From Thermococcus pacificus (GTDB lineage Archaea; Methanobacteriota_B; Thermococci; Thermococcales; Thermococcaceae), in NCBI RefSeq assembly GCF_002214485.1, contig NZ_CP015102.1, forward strand, positions 558,001-622,000: a stretch of DNA of 64,000 nucleotides, in the 5' to 3' direction. Shown here in pieces: positions 55,529 to 63,225 of the stretch. The translations under genes were made by a program, and so were the position numbers. The notes under the pieces were generated by a model, which saw nothing but the letters and a program-made list of their open reading frames with translations, was not told the origin of the DNA and ran no database searches. The stretch's first letter is position 1, and the number at the start of each line of letters is the position of its first letter.

Positions 55529-57739
55529 TCACCTCACCACTATTACTCTCGCCTTTCCGTTCTCGTTTACGAGAACCATCGCGTCTCCCCTTATGTACTT
55601 TATGAAGCCGATGCTGAATATCTCCTTGACTATCTCTTCGGTTCCGGGGGTGTATAGTATCAGCAGTGCAAATCCGTTTGAGGTCCTTCCAGGAACTATC
55701 AGAACCACGTCTGATTTGGGAACCTCTATATCCCCGATCTTAATGGAGCTGTTGAGTATCTCTACGGTGATCTGGGGGTTGTATTCTTGTACGTCAATTC
55801 CTCCAATTTTTGAGATGATTACGTAGTTGCCCTCTTTTGAGATTGTCTTGGTTTTTATAAACTGCTGACCAAAGACACTATGCAGGTTTGAGGCAATCTT
55901 TGAGATGTTGTACTCGTCCGAATCTGCGAATACCTTAAACGACTGAGTATTTAGAATTGACACGATGTTCTCCAAGGTTACTAACGGCCTTATCTTGGCT
56001 ATGAATGCTATAGAAGCGGCCAGATCCAGATAATTCTCTTTGATGTCGTTCAGATTTTCAAGGATCAATGTGAGTGTGTCTTCTCTATAATCAATGCCAT
56101 ATTCTAAGAGTAATGTTGTAATCTCAGTGGTTATGAAAATCTCTGGTTCTTGAGGGATTCTTCTGCCGGTTATGTCCTCGTAGTATTTATAATAGCCCCA
56201 TCCTTTGTCCCATCTCTGAGATTCAAGCCAATCAATGTGTTCTCTCACCTCCTTCTCGTTGACAACCCTTGTGAGCGTTTTCAACACCACCATTGTTACA
56301 AAAAGATTTGGTTTCAGCATGTACTTAATGTATCTTCCGCCCATGTATGTACCCCAGCCAGTGCTGCTTATATCCATTAACCATTTTGTTGCACTTTGTA
56401 TTACAGGATCTGAGGGGGATATTCCCAAATCCAGCAAGAGATCGATGGCATAGGCGGTGTCTAACGGTTGTGGACCTAGGATTTTGGATCCCCATAGGTT
56501 AGTTCCTTGCAGTCTGGAGTTTAGAATGTTTCTGATGATCTCGTTTTTTTCGTTGCTACTGAGCTCTCCGGACTCAGCTAGAGCTTTAACCGCGTAGTAG
56601 TATTCGGGGGAAATATAGTTTCTTAGCTTTATTTTGTCTTCTTCTTTTTTCATAACTTTTCTCATGAACGTCAGGGCATTCTGTATGATCTTTGAATCAC
56701 GAGGATAACAAGAAGATAATGCCTTCAGAGCGTAGTAAGTGACTGTAGGGTTGGACTCTTGAAAATCAGAAAACGGCCAACCTCCATCAGGGTTTTGTGC
56801 CGATGCTAAAACTGAGCAGAGATCCATGGTTGTTTCGTTGAAACTTTCGGGAGGTATTGGTTTTTGATATGATCTGGATATCCCCATGATAGCGTACGCT
56901 GTAGTGGCCACGAGTTCGCTGGTACCAAAACAATTTGGTACGTTCGTCCAGTATGTTAGGTTGTCTATGGTTTTTTGGCCCTGATTAATGAGTATATGGA
57001 GCGCCCTTAACGTATTGAAATCTACTGGTTCATATAATGTAAGAGCATACGTTAATACTGCTCTCTCTTTGGTTGTGAGAGTTTCATTCAGCAATATGTA
57101 CTTGGCCCTTTCTATCTGCTCAGAGTTAACGGGAACTTTGAGGTAATGATAAGCTATTAGTTCCAAGGCAAATCTTTCATGAGGAGAGATTTCACATGTC
57201 TCCACAGAGGAGAGGTATTCAATAGCGTTCTTAACAATCTCTCTGTGGATGGTGTATTTGTTCATTCCTAAAGCCCATAAGGCTATTAAGGTGGGGTAAC
57301 ACTCAGACGTTGTTTTAGGTATATAACCCCAGGCTTCCCCATTATTAGCAGATACTAAATATCTGAGGCCTTTTTTTAGAGATACGGAAGCTTCTGCATG
57401 GAGAGGTGAACTGACATTATCTATGAATGTTCTCAATGCTATAACCGCATAGGCCGTGTCGAGAACGTTACTCGGCTCGTTCGGGTAGTAGCCCCACCCT
57501 CCATCGGCGTTCTGGTCTTCGAGGAGCTCGTTGACCAGTACCTCTATCTCGGGGGTTATGTCCCAGTTCACGTCGTCCTTCGCCGCTGCGAGGGCCATTA
57601 TGCTCAGGCTTATCTCCCTTACTTGCTGGGTGTTTTCCGAGGTCCCACTTAGAAACCTCACGGAGCCGTCTATCGCTTCGGCACTAACGGCTGGAACCAG
57701 CATGAGAACAATAATTATTACGGCCAGAACCTTCTTCAT
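55529..57739 (-). CDS. Secreted protein with prenyltransferase/squalene-cyclase-type repeats
   Basis: 736 residues. MKKVLAVIIIVLMLVPAVSA is a clear signal peptide. From about 60 to 560 there are repeated helical-hairpin units with the pattern DGGWGYYPNEPSNVLDTAYA (also DGGWPFSDFQESNPTVTYYA, GWGTYMGGRYIKYMLKPNLF, KGWGYYKYYED), the alpha/alpha-toroid of squalene-hopene cyclase, protein prenyltransferase beta and complement TED families. The DxDD cyclase motif and zinc ligands were not seen, so I expect a binding rather than catalytic toroid. A beta-rich C-terminal part follows, with no obvious anchor. The middle of the gene (about 55.8-57.4 kb) is distinctly more AT-rich than its ends. Confidence 0.83.
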   Translation of the reverse strand: MKKVLAVIIIVLMLVPAVSAEAIDGSVRFLSGTSENTQQVREISLSIMALAAAKDDVNWDITPEIEVLVNELLEDQNADGGWGYYPNEPSNVLDTAYAVIALRTFIDNVSSPLHAEASVSLKKGLRYLVSANNGEAWGYIPKTTSECYPTLIALWALGMNKYTIHREIVKNAIEYLSSVETCEISPHERFALELIAYHYLKVPVNSEQIERAKYILLNETLTTKERAVLTYALTLYEPVDFNTLRALHILINQGQKTIDNLTYWTNVPNCFGTSELVATTAYAIMGISRSYQKPIPPESFNETTMDLCSVLASAQNPDGGWPFSDFQESNPTVTYYALKALSSCYPRDSKIIQNALTFMRKVMKKEEDKIKLRNYISPEYYYAVKALAESGELSSNEKNEIIRNILNSRLQGTNLWGSKILGPQPLDTAYAIDLLLDLGISPSDPVIQSATKWLMDISSTGWGTYMGGRYIKYMLKPNLFVTMVVLKTLTRVVNEKEVREHIDWLESQRWDKGWGYYKYYEDITGRRIPQEPEIFITTEITTLLLEYGIDYREDTLTLILENLNDIKENYLDLAASIAFIAKIRPLVTLENIVSILNTQSFKVFADSDEYNISKIASNLHSVFGQQFIKTKTISKEGNYVIISKIGGIDVQEYNPQITVEILNSSIKIGDIEVPKSDVVLIVPGRTSNGFALLILYTPGTEEIVKEIFSIGFIKYIRGDAMVLVNENGKARVIVVR

Positions 57740-57770
57740 GAGCTTTCACCCTAAGCTGATTCTAAGCGTC

Positions 57771-57788
57771 CAGAATAAATAAACTTTT
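57771..57788 (-). promoter_or_regulatory. Promoter of the toroid-protein/cetZ operon
   Basis: On the minus strand AAAGTTTATTTATTCTG lies about 35-50 nt before ATG 57739, with SD GGGTGAAAG next to the start. Confidence 0.6.
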
Positions 57789-57822
57789 TCCATCGTCGAA
57801 AAGGGATAAAACAGAGAATGAT

Positions 57823-58824
57823 TCAGTGCTTTATGAAGCGGCCGTTTACTCCGGTCCCGTGTGGGTCAACGTCGTCCCGCATTATAAGCACGACCCTGCT
57901 GGGCTCGTACTCGTCCTCTATGTGGTAGCCGGGTAAGTATTTCACCAGCTCCTCCGCGAAGGCTTTAATCTCCTCATGGCGCGGCATGTTGTTGATGGTC
58001 AGCCTGTTCCTTGAGAAGCCGACGAACATGTATGCCTTTGCCTCGACGAACATCGGGTTGGCGAGCTTTATGAGCTTCGCATATCCTTCAGGGTTGTGCA
58101 TGTTCTCGCCCTTGACGAGGGTGAGTCTTATCACGGTCCTTGTCTGAGCGTCCCTCATTAGCGCAAGCGTCTCCTTTATCCTGTCCCAGCCGTCGGGGAT
58201 CATGGGGACGTTGACGCGGTTGTATGTCTCGATGTCGGGGGCGGTGAGCGAGACGTAGAGCTGGGTCGGGAGTTTATCCTCGCGCTTCATCTCCTCAAGT
58301 CTCTCCGGGACGGTTCCGTTGGTGACTATGAAGGTGGTGAACCCCCTCTTATGGAACTCCTCCACTAGGTCGCCCATGTAGGGGTAGAGCATCGGCTCGC
58401 CCGAGAGGCTTATGGCCGCATGCTTCGGGTTCCAGGCTTCCTCAAACTTCTTCATGTTTATACCCGGCATTCCCTTGTAGCCGACGAGGAGCTTCCTCTG
58501 GGCCTTTATGCTCTCCTCGACGATGAAGGCCGGGTCGTCCCATGGTTCCGGCAGTTCGGTTCCTAGGAAGCCCTCCATCGGGCGCCAGCAGAATATGCAG
58601 TTGTGGGTGCACCACGCTGTTACGGGCGTCATCTGGAGGCAGCGGTGGGAGTGTATGTTGTAGAACTTCTGCTTGTAGCAGAAGCGGTCGTGCTTTATGC
58701 TCTCCTTGAGCCAGTGGCAGAGCTTCACCGAGCTGTGCCTCCCCACCAGAGCGTAATGCTGCTTCCTGAAGAGTCTCGCCATCTCCTCGGGCATGTTCGG
58801 GTTGGATACAAAGGTTATCGCCAT
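57823..58824 (-). CDS. taw1: 4-demethylwyosine synthase Taw1/TYW1 (radical SAM)
   Basis: 333 residues. The radical SAM motif is AWCTHNCIFCWRPMEGF; a second cluster uses Cys in KLCHW, RFCYKQ and HRCLQM. AAISLSGEPMLYPYM and FIVTNGTVPERL are SAM-domain elements, and AKAYMFVGFSRNRL is specific to TYW1. It condenses N1-methylguanosine-37 of tRNA-Phe with pyruvate to 4-demethylwyosine. ATG 58824 follows GGTGAGGCTA; the TTA/ATG 9 nt earlier overlaps the SD. It is monocistronic here. Confidence 0.95.
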   Translation of the reverse strand: MAITFVSNPNMPEEMARLFRKQHYALVGRHSSVKLCHWLKESIKHDRFCYKQKFYNIHSHRCLQMTPVTAWCTHNCIFCWRPMEGFLGTELPEPWDDPAFIVEESIKAQRKLLVGYKGMPGINMKKFEEAWNPKHAAISLSGEPMLYPYMGDLVEEFHKRGFTTFIVTNGTVPERLEEMKREDKLPTQLYVSLTAPDIETYNRVNVPMIPDGWDRIKETLALMRDAQTRTVIRLTLVKGENMHNPEGYAKLIKLANPMFVEAKAYMFVGFSRNRLTINNMPRHEEIKAFAEELVKYLPGYHIEDEYEPSRVVLIMRDDVDPHGTGVNGRFIKH

Positions 58825-58970
58825 TAGCCTCACCTAATCCTCTCTTTGGGGTTGCCTTGGGCGGACGCTTTTAAAAAGTTGCTGGACAAAGGTGCGGAAT
58901 GTATTTTATCGTCGAAAAATAATTCGGCAATCTGCGAAAGGTTTAAAAGCCTGGACTCGTGTTTCCTTCC

Positions 58971-59108
58971 ATGTTCGAGCAGATAAAACCCCAACCCGAG
59001 CTGAAGGCAAGGGAGATTGAAATCGACTTCTTTGAGGACGACGTTGACGCCCCGGAAAGGCCGAAGGTTAAGCTCCTCCTCGAAATCAGGCGCTACCATC
59101 TCGCCTGA
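58971..59108 (+). CDS. Small acidic protein, likely leaderless
   Basis: 45 codons: MFEQIKPQPELKAREIEIDF then FEDDVDAPERPKVKLLLEIR and RYHLA. A TATA-like GGTTTAAAAGCC at 58940-58951 lies about 25 nt from the ATG and no SD is present, as in leaderless archaeal genes. Charged strand-helix pattern looks genuine. It converges on the methyltransferase gene, overlapping it by 16 nt. Unknown family. Confidence 0.65.
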   Translation: MFEQIKPQPELKAREIEIDFFEDDVDAPERPKVKLLLEIRRYHLA

Positions 59109-59674
59109 GCGTTTATCAGCAATATATCCTCGAAGAAGATGTGCCTCTTAGCGGCAACCCTCGCGGTCAATCCAACTTTTTCCAGCCTTTTGAGGGTTTC
59201 CTCAACCCCGGTTATCGAACTCTGGACTACTTGGACGATTCCGCCGGGTTTTAGATAGTCCGGCACTTCCTTGATGAACCTGTCGAGAACTTCTCTCCCC
59301 GTTTCCCCTCCCACTAGGGCCAGGTCAATCGGCTCCTCAGGCTCGCCGGGCAGGTATGGGGCGTTGAAGGTTATAACGTCGAATCTTCCAGAAACGTTCT
59401 CAAAGAGGTCGCTTAAGAAGAATTCGACGTTTTGGATCCCGTTCAGCCTGGCGTTCTCCCTCGCCAACTCAACAGCAATCGGGTTTACATCGACCCCGAG
59501 GACGAACTTTGCCCTCCTCGCCATCAGGAGTGCTATAAGCCCCGTCCCCGTGCCCATGTCGAGGGCAGTGTCACCTTCCCTGACGGCGAGGTTCTCCGCG
59601 AGCAGGAATGTGTCCTCTGCAGGTTCATACACTTGAGGGTGGAGTTTAATGTTGAGGCCGTAGTAAAGGGGCAT
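59093..59674 (-). CDS. HemK2/MTQ2-like protein methyltransferase
   Basis: 193 residues. Class I SAM-dependent fold: VYEPAEDTFLLAENL, LDMGTGTGLIALLMARR (motif I), VLGVDVNPIAVELARENA (acidic post I), FFLSDLF, FDVITFNAPYLPGEPEE (motif IV) and GGETGREVLDRFI. The order and size match archaeal HemK2/Mtq2, which N5-methylates the GGQ glutamine of release factor aRF1. The signature NPPY reads NAPY here; the central Pro is changed but Asn, Pro and Tyr remain, so substrate could still be Gln. ATG 59674 follows GGTGTTGTCC. Confidence 0.82.
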   Translation of the reverse strand: MPLYYGLNIKLHPQVYEPAEDTFLLAENLAVREGDTALDMGTGTGLIALLMARRAKFVLGVDVNPIAVELARENARLNGIQNVEFFLSDLFENVSGRFDVITFNAPYLPGEPEEPIDLALVGGETGREVLDRFIKEVPDYLKPGGIVQVVQSSITGVEETLKRLEKVGLTARVAAKRHIFFEDILLINAQARW

Positions 59675-59725
59675 GGACAACACCAGAAGTCAGAAAAGCG
59701 TGGATTATTGGAAGGGAAAAGGAAA

Positions 59726-59908
59726 TCACTTCCTCTTCCACTCGGTGTAGCCGCAGCGGCCGCAGCTCCAGCGGTCCTTGTGCTCGGCCATGAAGACGCC
59801 CGGACCGCAGCGCGGGCAGAACTTGTTCTTCCTCTTGACCTTTCCGCCCTGAACCTCGTACATCTTCCACTTCTGGCTGGTCTTCTTACCGCCCTTACCC
59901 TTGGTCAT
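59726..59908 (-). CDS. rps27ae: Ribosomal protein S27Ae
   Basis: 60 residues with a C4 zinc ribbon: [20 protein letters not shown], then [11 protein letters not shown]. The basic N-terminus is [17 protein letters not shown]. Small-subunit protein; in eukaryotes it is fused to ubiquitin. Last gene of the ppa-rpo7 operon. Confidence 0.97.
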   Translation of the reverse strand: MTKGKGGKKTSQKWKMYEVQGGKVKRKNKFCPRCGPGVFMAEHKDRWSCGRCGYTEWKRK

Positions 59909-59918
59909 TTAAACCACC

Positions 59919-60215
59919 TCACTCCTCCTGCTTCTCTATCAAGCCATCCCTAACGAGGATGTATTCGGGCTCGATGTAGAGCATCCTCTCCCTGCTCTCG
60001 TAGGCCTTGGCGTAGCCCTTGCTGACCCTGCTACCGAAGTAGCTCCTTATGTACTGGACGACGACGGTCTCCGGGTTGAGGTCGAGCATCGCGACGAGCT
60101 TGCCCTTGACGTCGGCCCTGCTCGGGGTTGGCTCTCCCTCGTGGATGACATCGAAGTATATCTCCTTCCTCCCGAGGAGCTTGTTCTCCCTTATCTCGGT
60201 AACCTTAATCTCCAT
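59919..60215 (-). CDS. rps24e: Ribosomal protein S24e
   Basis: 98 residues: [40 protein letters not shown], then [20 protein letters not shown] and [14 protein letters not shown]. Start ATG 60215 follows GAGGTGGTTCGCG; the longer frame overlaps the previous gene. It overlaps the CoA-kinase gene by 11 nt. Confidence 0.97.
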   Translation of the reverse strand: MEIKVTEIRENKLLGRKEIYFDVIHEGEPTPSRADVKGKLVAMLDLNPETVVVQYIRSYFGSRVSKGYAKAYESRERMLYIEPEYILVRDGLIEKQEE

Positions 60216-60741
60216 CGCGAACCACCTCCATCTTCGACATGAGCTTTCCACACTTGAGCTTGCATTCGGGTGTTACCTTTATAAGCACTACTCCCTCATC
60301 GGGCTGGCCGTAGAGGACCAAACTCCCATACGGAGCGTAGAGGACCGCTGGAATAGCGGCCAAATCCTCCTCGCCGTTCACCTTTATGTAAACCCTCCGG
60401 CCCCTTTCGGCCAGTCCAAAGCCCTTTCTGATTGCGTTTAATAAAGCTTTCGTTACCGTTCCAGCAGGGTTCTGGACGGTCATTACAACGGCGTCGGTCT
60501 CTATGCCTGGGTTGTACTCGTGCCTCTTGGTCTTGTGGTCGTATATCGCAACGCTCGGCTGAATGCCGAGCCTGAGCACGTTCTCGGTAACCACATCGCC
60601 GACGGTAACGACGTGTCTCGCCCCTTCAAGCTCGCCCCTAACCCTGAGGTACGGCTCGGGAATTTCCCCGCGGACTAACCTGCCCAGCGGGTGCTTCAGC
60701 TCCCTTCTGAGTTCGGGAGTTAGCTTGAAGTACAGCATCAT
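60205..60741 (-). CDS. GTP-dependent dephospho-CoA kinase (DUF359)
   Basis: 178 residues. Family motifs: [83 protein letters not shown] and [19 protein letters not shown]. The family was shown in Thermococcus kodakarensis to phosphorylate dephospho-CoA with GTP, the last step of CoA synthesis in most archaea; it is unrelated to bacterial CoaE. It overlaps spt4 (ATGA) and rps24e, so it is embedded in an information-processing operon. Confidence 0.92.
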   Translation of the reverse strand: MMLYFKLTPELRRELKHPLGRLVRGEIPEPYLRVRGELEGARHVVTVGDVVTENVLRLGIQPSVAIYDHKTKRHEYNPGIETDAVVMTVQNPAGTVTKALLNAIRKGFGLAERGRRVYIKVNGEEDLAAIPAVLYAPYGSLVLYGQPDEGVVLIKVTPECKLKCGKLMSKMEVVRDGD

Positions 60742-60926
60742 CTGACCCTTATGGCGTATTTGCCGGGGACCTTAACCCCCAGCTTCTCGGCTATCCTGCT
60801 CTTCTCTGGGTCGGTGATTATGACGAGGTCGAACCACTCATCGCTGAGGTCTCTGCTACCGCAGACGGGACAGCGGTCCTCTGTGGTTATGTAGTGGCAG
60901 TGCCTGCAGGCGCGCTCCTTCACCAT
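60738..60926 (-). CDS. spt4: Transcription elongation factor Spt4 (RpoE'')
   Basis: 62 residues with a C4 zinc site (RACRHCHYI, DRCPVCGSRDLSDEWFDLVI) and the conserved [12 protein letters not shown] end. Spt4 pairs with the NGN domain of Spt5 and keeps RNA polymerase processive. Its first base overlaps the rpo7 stop. Confidence 0.96.
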   Translation of the reverse strand: MVKERACRHCHYITTEDRCPVCGSRDLSDEWFDLVIITDPEKSRIAEKLGVKVPGKYAIRVR

Positions 60927-61486
60927 TAAGCCTCAGCCTCCTTGTGCTTCTCCTTCTCTATCCAGTCCCTCTTCCCGAGGCCCGGCTGTCTCATTGTGAG
61001 GCCTATCTTGTTCTCCCTTATGACGCGGCTCTTAACGCTTATCGCTATGACCCTGGCCCTCACGTAGTCACCGAGCTTGAGGGTTCTGTTGGTCTCCTTG
61101 CCGAGGAACTGCTTGTTCTTCTCGTCGAAGACGACGTAGTCGTCCATGAGCTGGCTGATGTGGACGAGACCGTCCATCGGGCCGATTCTTATGAAGGCAC
61201 CGTAGGGGGCGACGTCGATGACCTCGCCCTCAACGACCTCGTGCATCTCGGGCTTCCAGACAAGGACGTCAAAGACAACCTCGTGGTAGGTGGCGCCGTC
61301 CCCTGGGACGATAACGCCCTGCCCGATGTCTTCAACGTCCATGACCGCCAGAACGACGCCCTCGTCTCTGTCATAGATACCCTCGTAGGTCTCGCGGAGG
61401 ACGAGCTTCGCCGCCTCCTTGGGGTCCATCGTGAACATCCTGGGCGGAATCCTGACGACGTCCTTAATCTTGAGGAGCTTGTACAT
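60926..61486 (-). CDS. rpo7: RNA polymerase subunit Rpo7 (RpoE')
   Basis: 186 residues. The N-terminal tip domain reads LLKIKDVVRIPPRMFTMDPK, and an S1/OB domain (about 80-165) has GEVIDVAPYGAFIRIGPMDGLVHISQL. With Rpo4 it forms the stalk of archaeal RNA polymerase. It lies 36 nt behind ppa. Confidence 0.97.
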   Translation of the reverse strand: MYKLLKIKDVVRIPPRMFTMDPKEAAKLVLRETYEGIYDRDEGVVLAVMDVEDIGQGVIVPGDGATYHEVVFDVLVWKPEMHEVVEGEVIDVAPYGAFIRIGPMDGLVHISQLMDDYVVFDEKNKQFLGKETNRTLKLGDYVRARVIAISVKSRVIRENKIGLTMRQPGLGKRDWIEKEKHKEAEA

Positions 61487-61522
61487 GCCTCAACCTCCTT
61501 GAGGAATAAGGGGGAAAAGAAA

Positions 61523-62059
61523 TCACTCCTTCTTCCCGAACTTCTCCTTGTAGAGCTCTATGGCGCGGAGTATTTCCTTCTTGGCCTCCTCGGCGTTGCC
61601 CCAGCCCTCAACGGTGGTGACCTTGCCCTGGAGCTCCTTGTACCTCTGGAAGAAGTGGGCTATCTCGTCGAGGAAGGCCTTCGGAACGTCGTCGATGTCC
61701 TTCCAGTCTTCGAAGTACGGGTCCTCGACAGGGACGGCGAGAACCTTCCAGTCCTTGTCGCCGCTGTCTTCCATCTTCATTATGCCTATGGGCCTGGCCT
61801 CGATGATGGTGAGCGGGTAGACCGGCTCGCGCATTATGACCATTATGTCGAAGGGATCGCCGTCGTCGTACCAGGTCTGCGGGATGATTCCGTAGTCGAC
61901 CGGGTAGAAGAACGGGCTGTAAAGGACGCGGTCGAGCTTCAGAAGGCCGGTCTTCTTGTCGAGCTCGTACTTGTTCCTGCTCCCCTTCGGTATCTCTATG
62001 AGAGCGTACACAACCTCTGGAACCTCCGGTCCGGGCTCAAGCTCGTGGAACGGGTTCAT
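61523..62059 (-). CDS. ppa: Inorganic pyrophosphatase
   Basis: 178 residues, family I. The active-site motifs are [40 protein letters not shown] (the D-x-D-PxD metal site), [17 protein letters not shown] and [12 protein letters not shown]. It hydrolyses PPi made by nucleotide and nucleic-acid synthesis. A promoter TTTTAAAG at 62116-62123 lies about 55 nt upstream, so ppa probably leads the operon. Confidence 0.97.
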   Translation of the reverse strand: MNPFHELEPGPEVPEVVYALIEIPKGSRNKYELDKKTGLLKLDRVLYSPFFYPVDYGIIPQTWYDDGDPFDIMVIMREPVYPLTIIEARPIGIMKMEDSGDKDWKVLAVPVEDPYFEDWKDIDDVPKAFLDEIAHFFQRYKELQGKVTTVEGWGNAEEAKKEILRAIELYKEKFGKKE

Positions 62060-62115
62060 CTCTAACCACCTCTAACCTTTTTGCAGAACTTCTAGCTTAG
62101 GCTTTTGGGTAGTGC

Positions 62116-62123
62116 TTTTAAAG
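62116..62123 (-). promoter_or_regulatory. Promoter of the ppa-rpo7-spt4 operon
   Basis: Minus-strand CTTTAAAAGCAC is a TATA-like box with a purine-rich BRE side (CAACAACTTTAAAA), about 60 nt before the ppa ATG. Confidence 0.6.
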
Positions 62124-62168
62124 TTGTTGGTTAAGAAAACCTAAAAAAGCCTGGAAGGGTGAAAGCTT

Positions 62169-63173
62169 TCAGTTGGCCTTTTTCCCTTCCCGGGGTAGGG
62201 GCTTGCGGTACTCGTAGACGAGTTCCCCATCCACCACGGCGTAGACGTCATGTCCGTCCTTGGTGTAGTGTACTATCGGCTTGTCCACGAGGTCAAAGAC
62301 CCTCTCAAGGTCTTCCGCCGAACTCAGCTCCACGGGATCCATGGCTTCAACTTCGCTGGGAACTCCCTCCACCATGAACTTCCTGAGCCCCTTCAGTTCG
62401 TCTTTGGGTTTCTTCTCCCTGTGGGTGTAAGCGAATCCCAGCGGGGGCATCATGAAGAGCAGTGCTAGGGCCGGAAAGACCGTCCTGCCTGTTGATACGA
62501 GCACCTCTTTGCCGGCGAAGTTTATGCTGTTCGCCGTGGTGTTGGTGTACCTCTCGACCTTTTTGTAGTCCTTCTCAGGCTCTGTAAGTTTCAGCATCCC
62601 CGATGTGTCCTTTGCAAGCGTTATCCTGTGGGTAAAAGGCTCCTTCCCTGCCATCTGAACCTCTACAAGAAGGTATGTATCCACACTGGCGCGGAATAGG
62701 CCCGTTCCTTCCCGTAGAACCTTCAGTTCACCGTTGATCTTGCTGATGTTGAAGGTCACTGGTATAGAGAACGATCCGGAGAACTTTCCGCTCCATGCTT
62801 CTTGAGTCGTGTTCATTAGGTATATCCTCTCTTTGTTGGAGACCACGTAGTAGTCCGTTCTCAGAACTGCTCTGTAGTTCCCTTCCGTTTCCGGGGCTAT
62901 CGAGTAGTCATAGTTGCCCACAATCAGCCCCGTTATCTTCTCAGGGTAGTACTTCAGGCTGGTCCCGTTTTTGTATATCGTCTCGTTTGAGAAGAATCCC
63001 GCGTGACTCAGCTCTCCCTTCTCCATATAGAGCGTTTTGTACGTAACTTGGGTGGTGGTCGGATCTGTACTGTATGCCATTGCAGAATATGCCCCAAACA
63101 GAACCGACATACCGATGAAAACCGCCAACGTGATCTTGATTGCTTTAGCCTTGTCCAAAGAAAGTTCTTTCAT
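62169..63173 (-). CDS. DUF5305 family membrane protein
   Basis: 334 residues. An N-terminal membrane helix (ITLAVFIGMSVLFGAYSAMA) precedes an extracellular beta domain with several sequons and the paired-strand features of DUF5305 (GNYDYSIAPETEGNYRAVLR, then TDYYVVSNKERIYL). A second helix (FPALALLFMMPPLGFAYTH, about 225-250) follows, with a cytoplasmic tail containing HYTKDGHDVYAVVDGELVYEY. DUF5305 genes in archaea often sit beside SipW-like signal peptidases and TasA/camelysin-like proteins, and a secreted protein lies just upstream. Role probably in envelope protein export or assembly; unproven. Confidence 0.85.
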   Translation of the reverse strand: MKELSLDKAKAIKITLAVFIGMSVLFGAYSAMAYSTDPTTTQVTYKTLYMEKGELSHAGFFSNETIYKNGTSLKYYPEKITGLIVGNYDYSIAPETEGNYRAVLRTDYYVVSNKERIYLMNTTQEAWSGKFSGSFSIPVTFNISKINGELKVLREGTGLFRASVDTYLLVEVQMAGKEPFTHRITLAKDTSGMLKLTEPEKDYKKVERYTNTTANSINFAGKEVLVSTGRTVFPALALLFMMPPLGFAYTHREKKPKDELKGLRKFMVEGVPSEVEAMDPVELSSAEDLERVFDLVDKPIVHYTKDGHDVYAVVDGELVYEYRKPLPREGKKAN

Positions 63174-63225
63174 AAATCAACACCCTCCATAACTCTCATG
63201 CTATAAAAATGAAAAAACACTGTGG

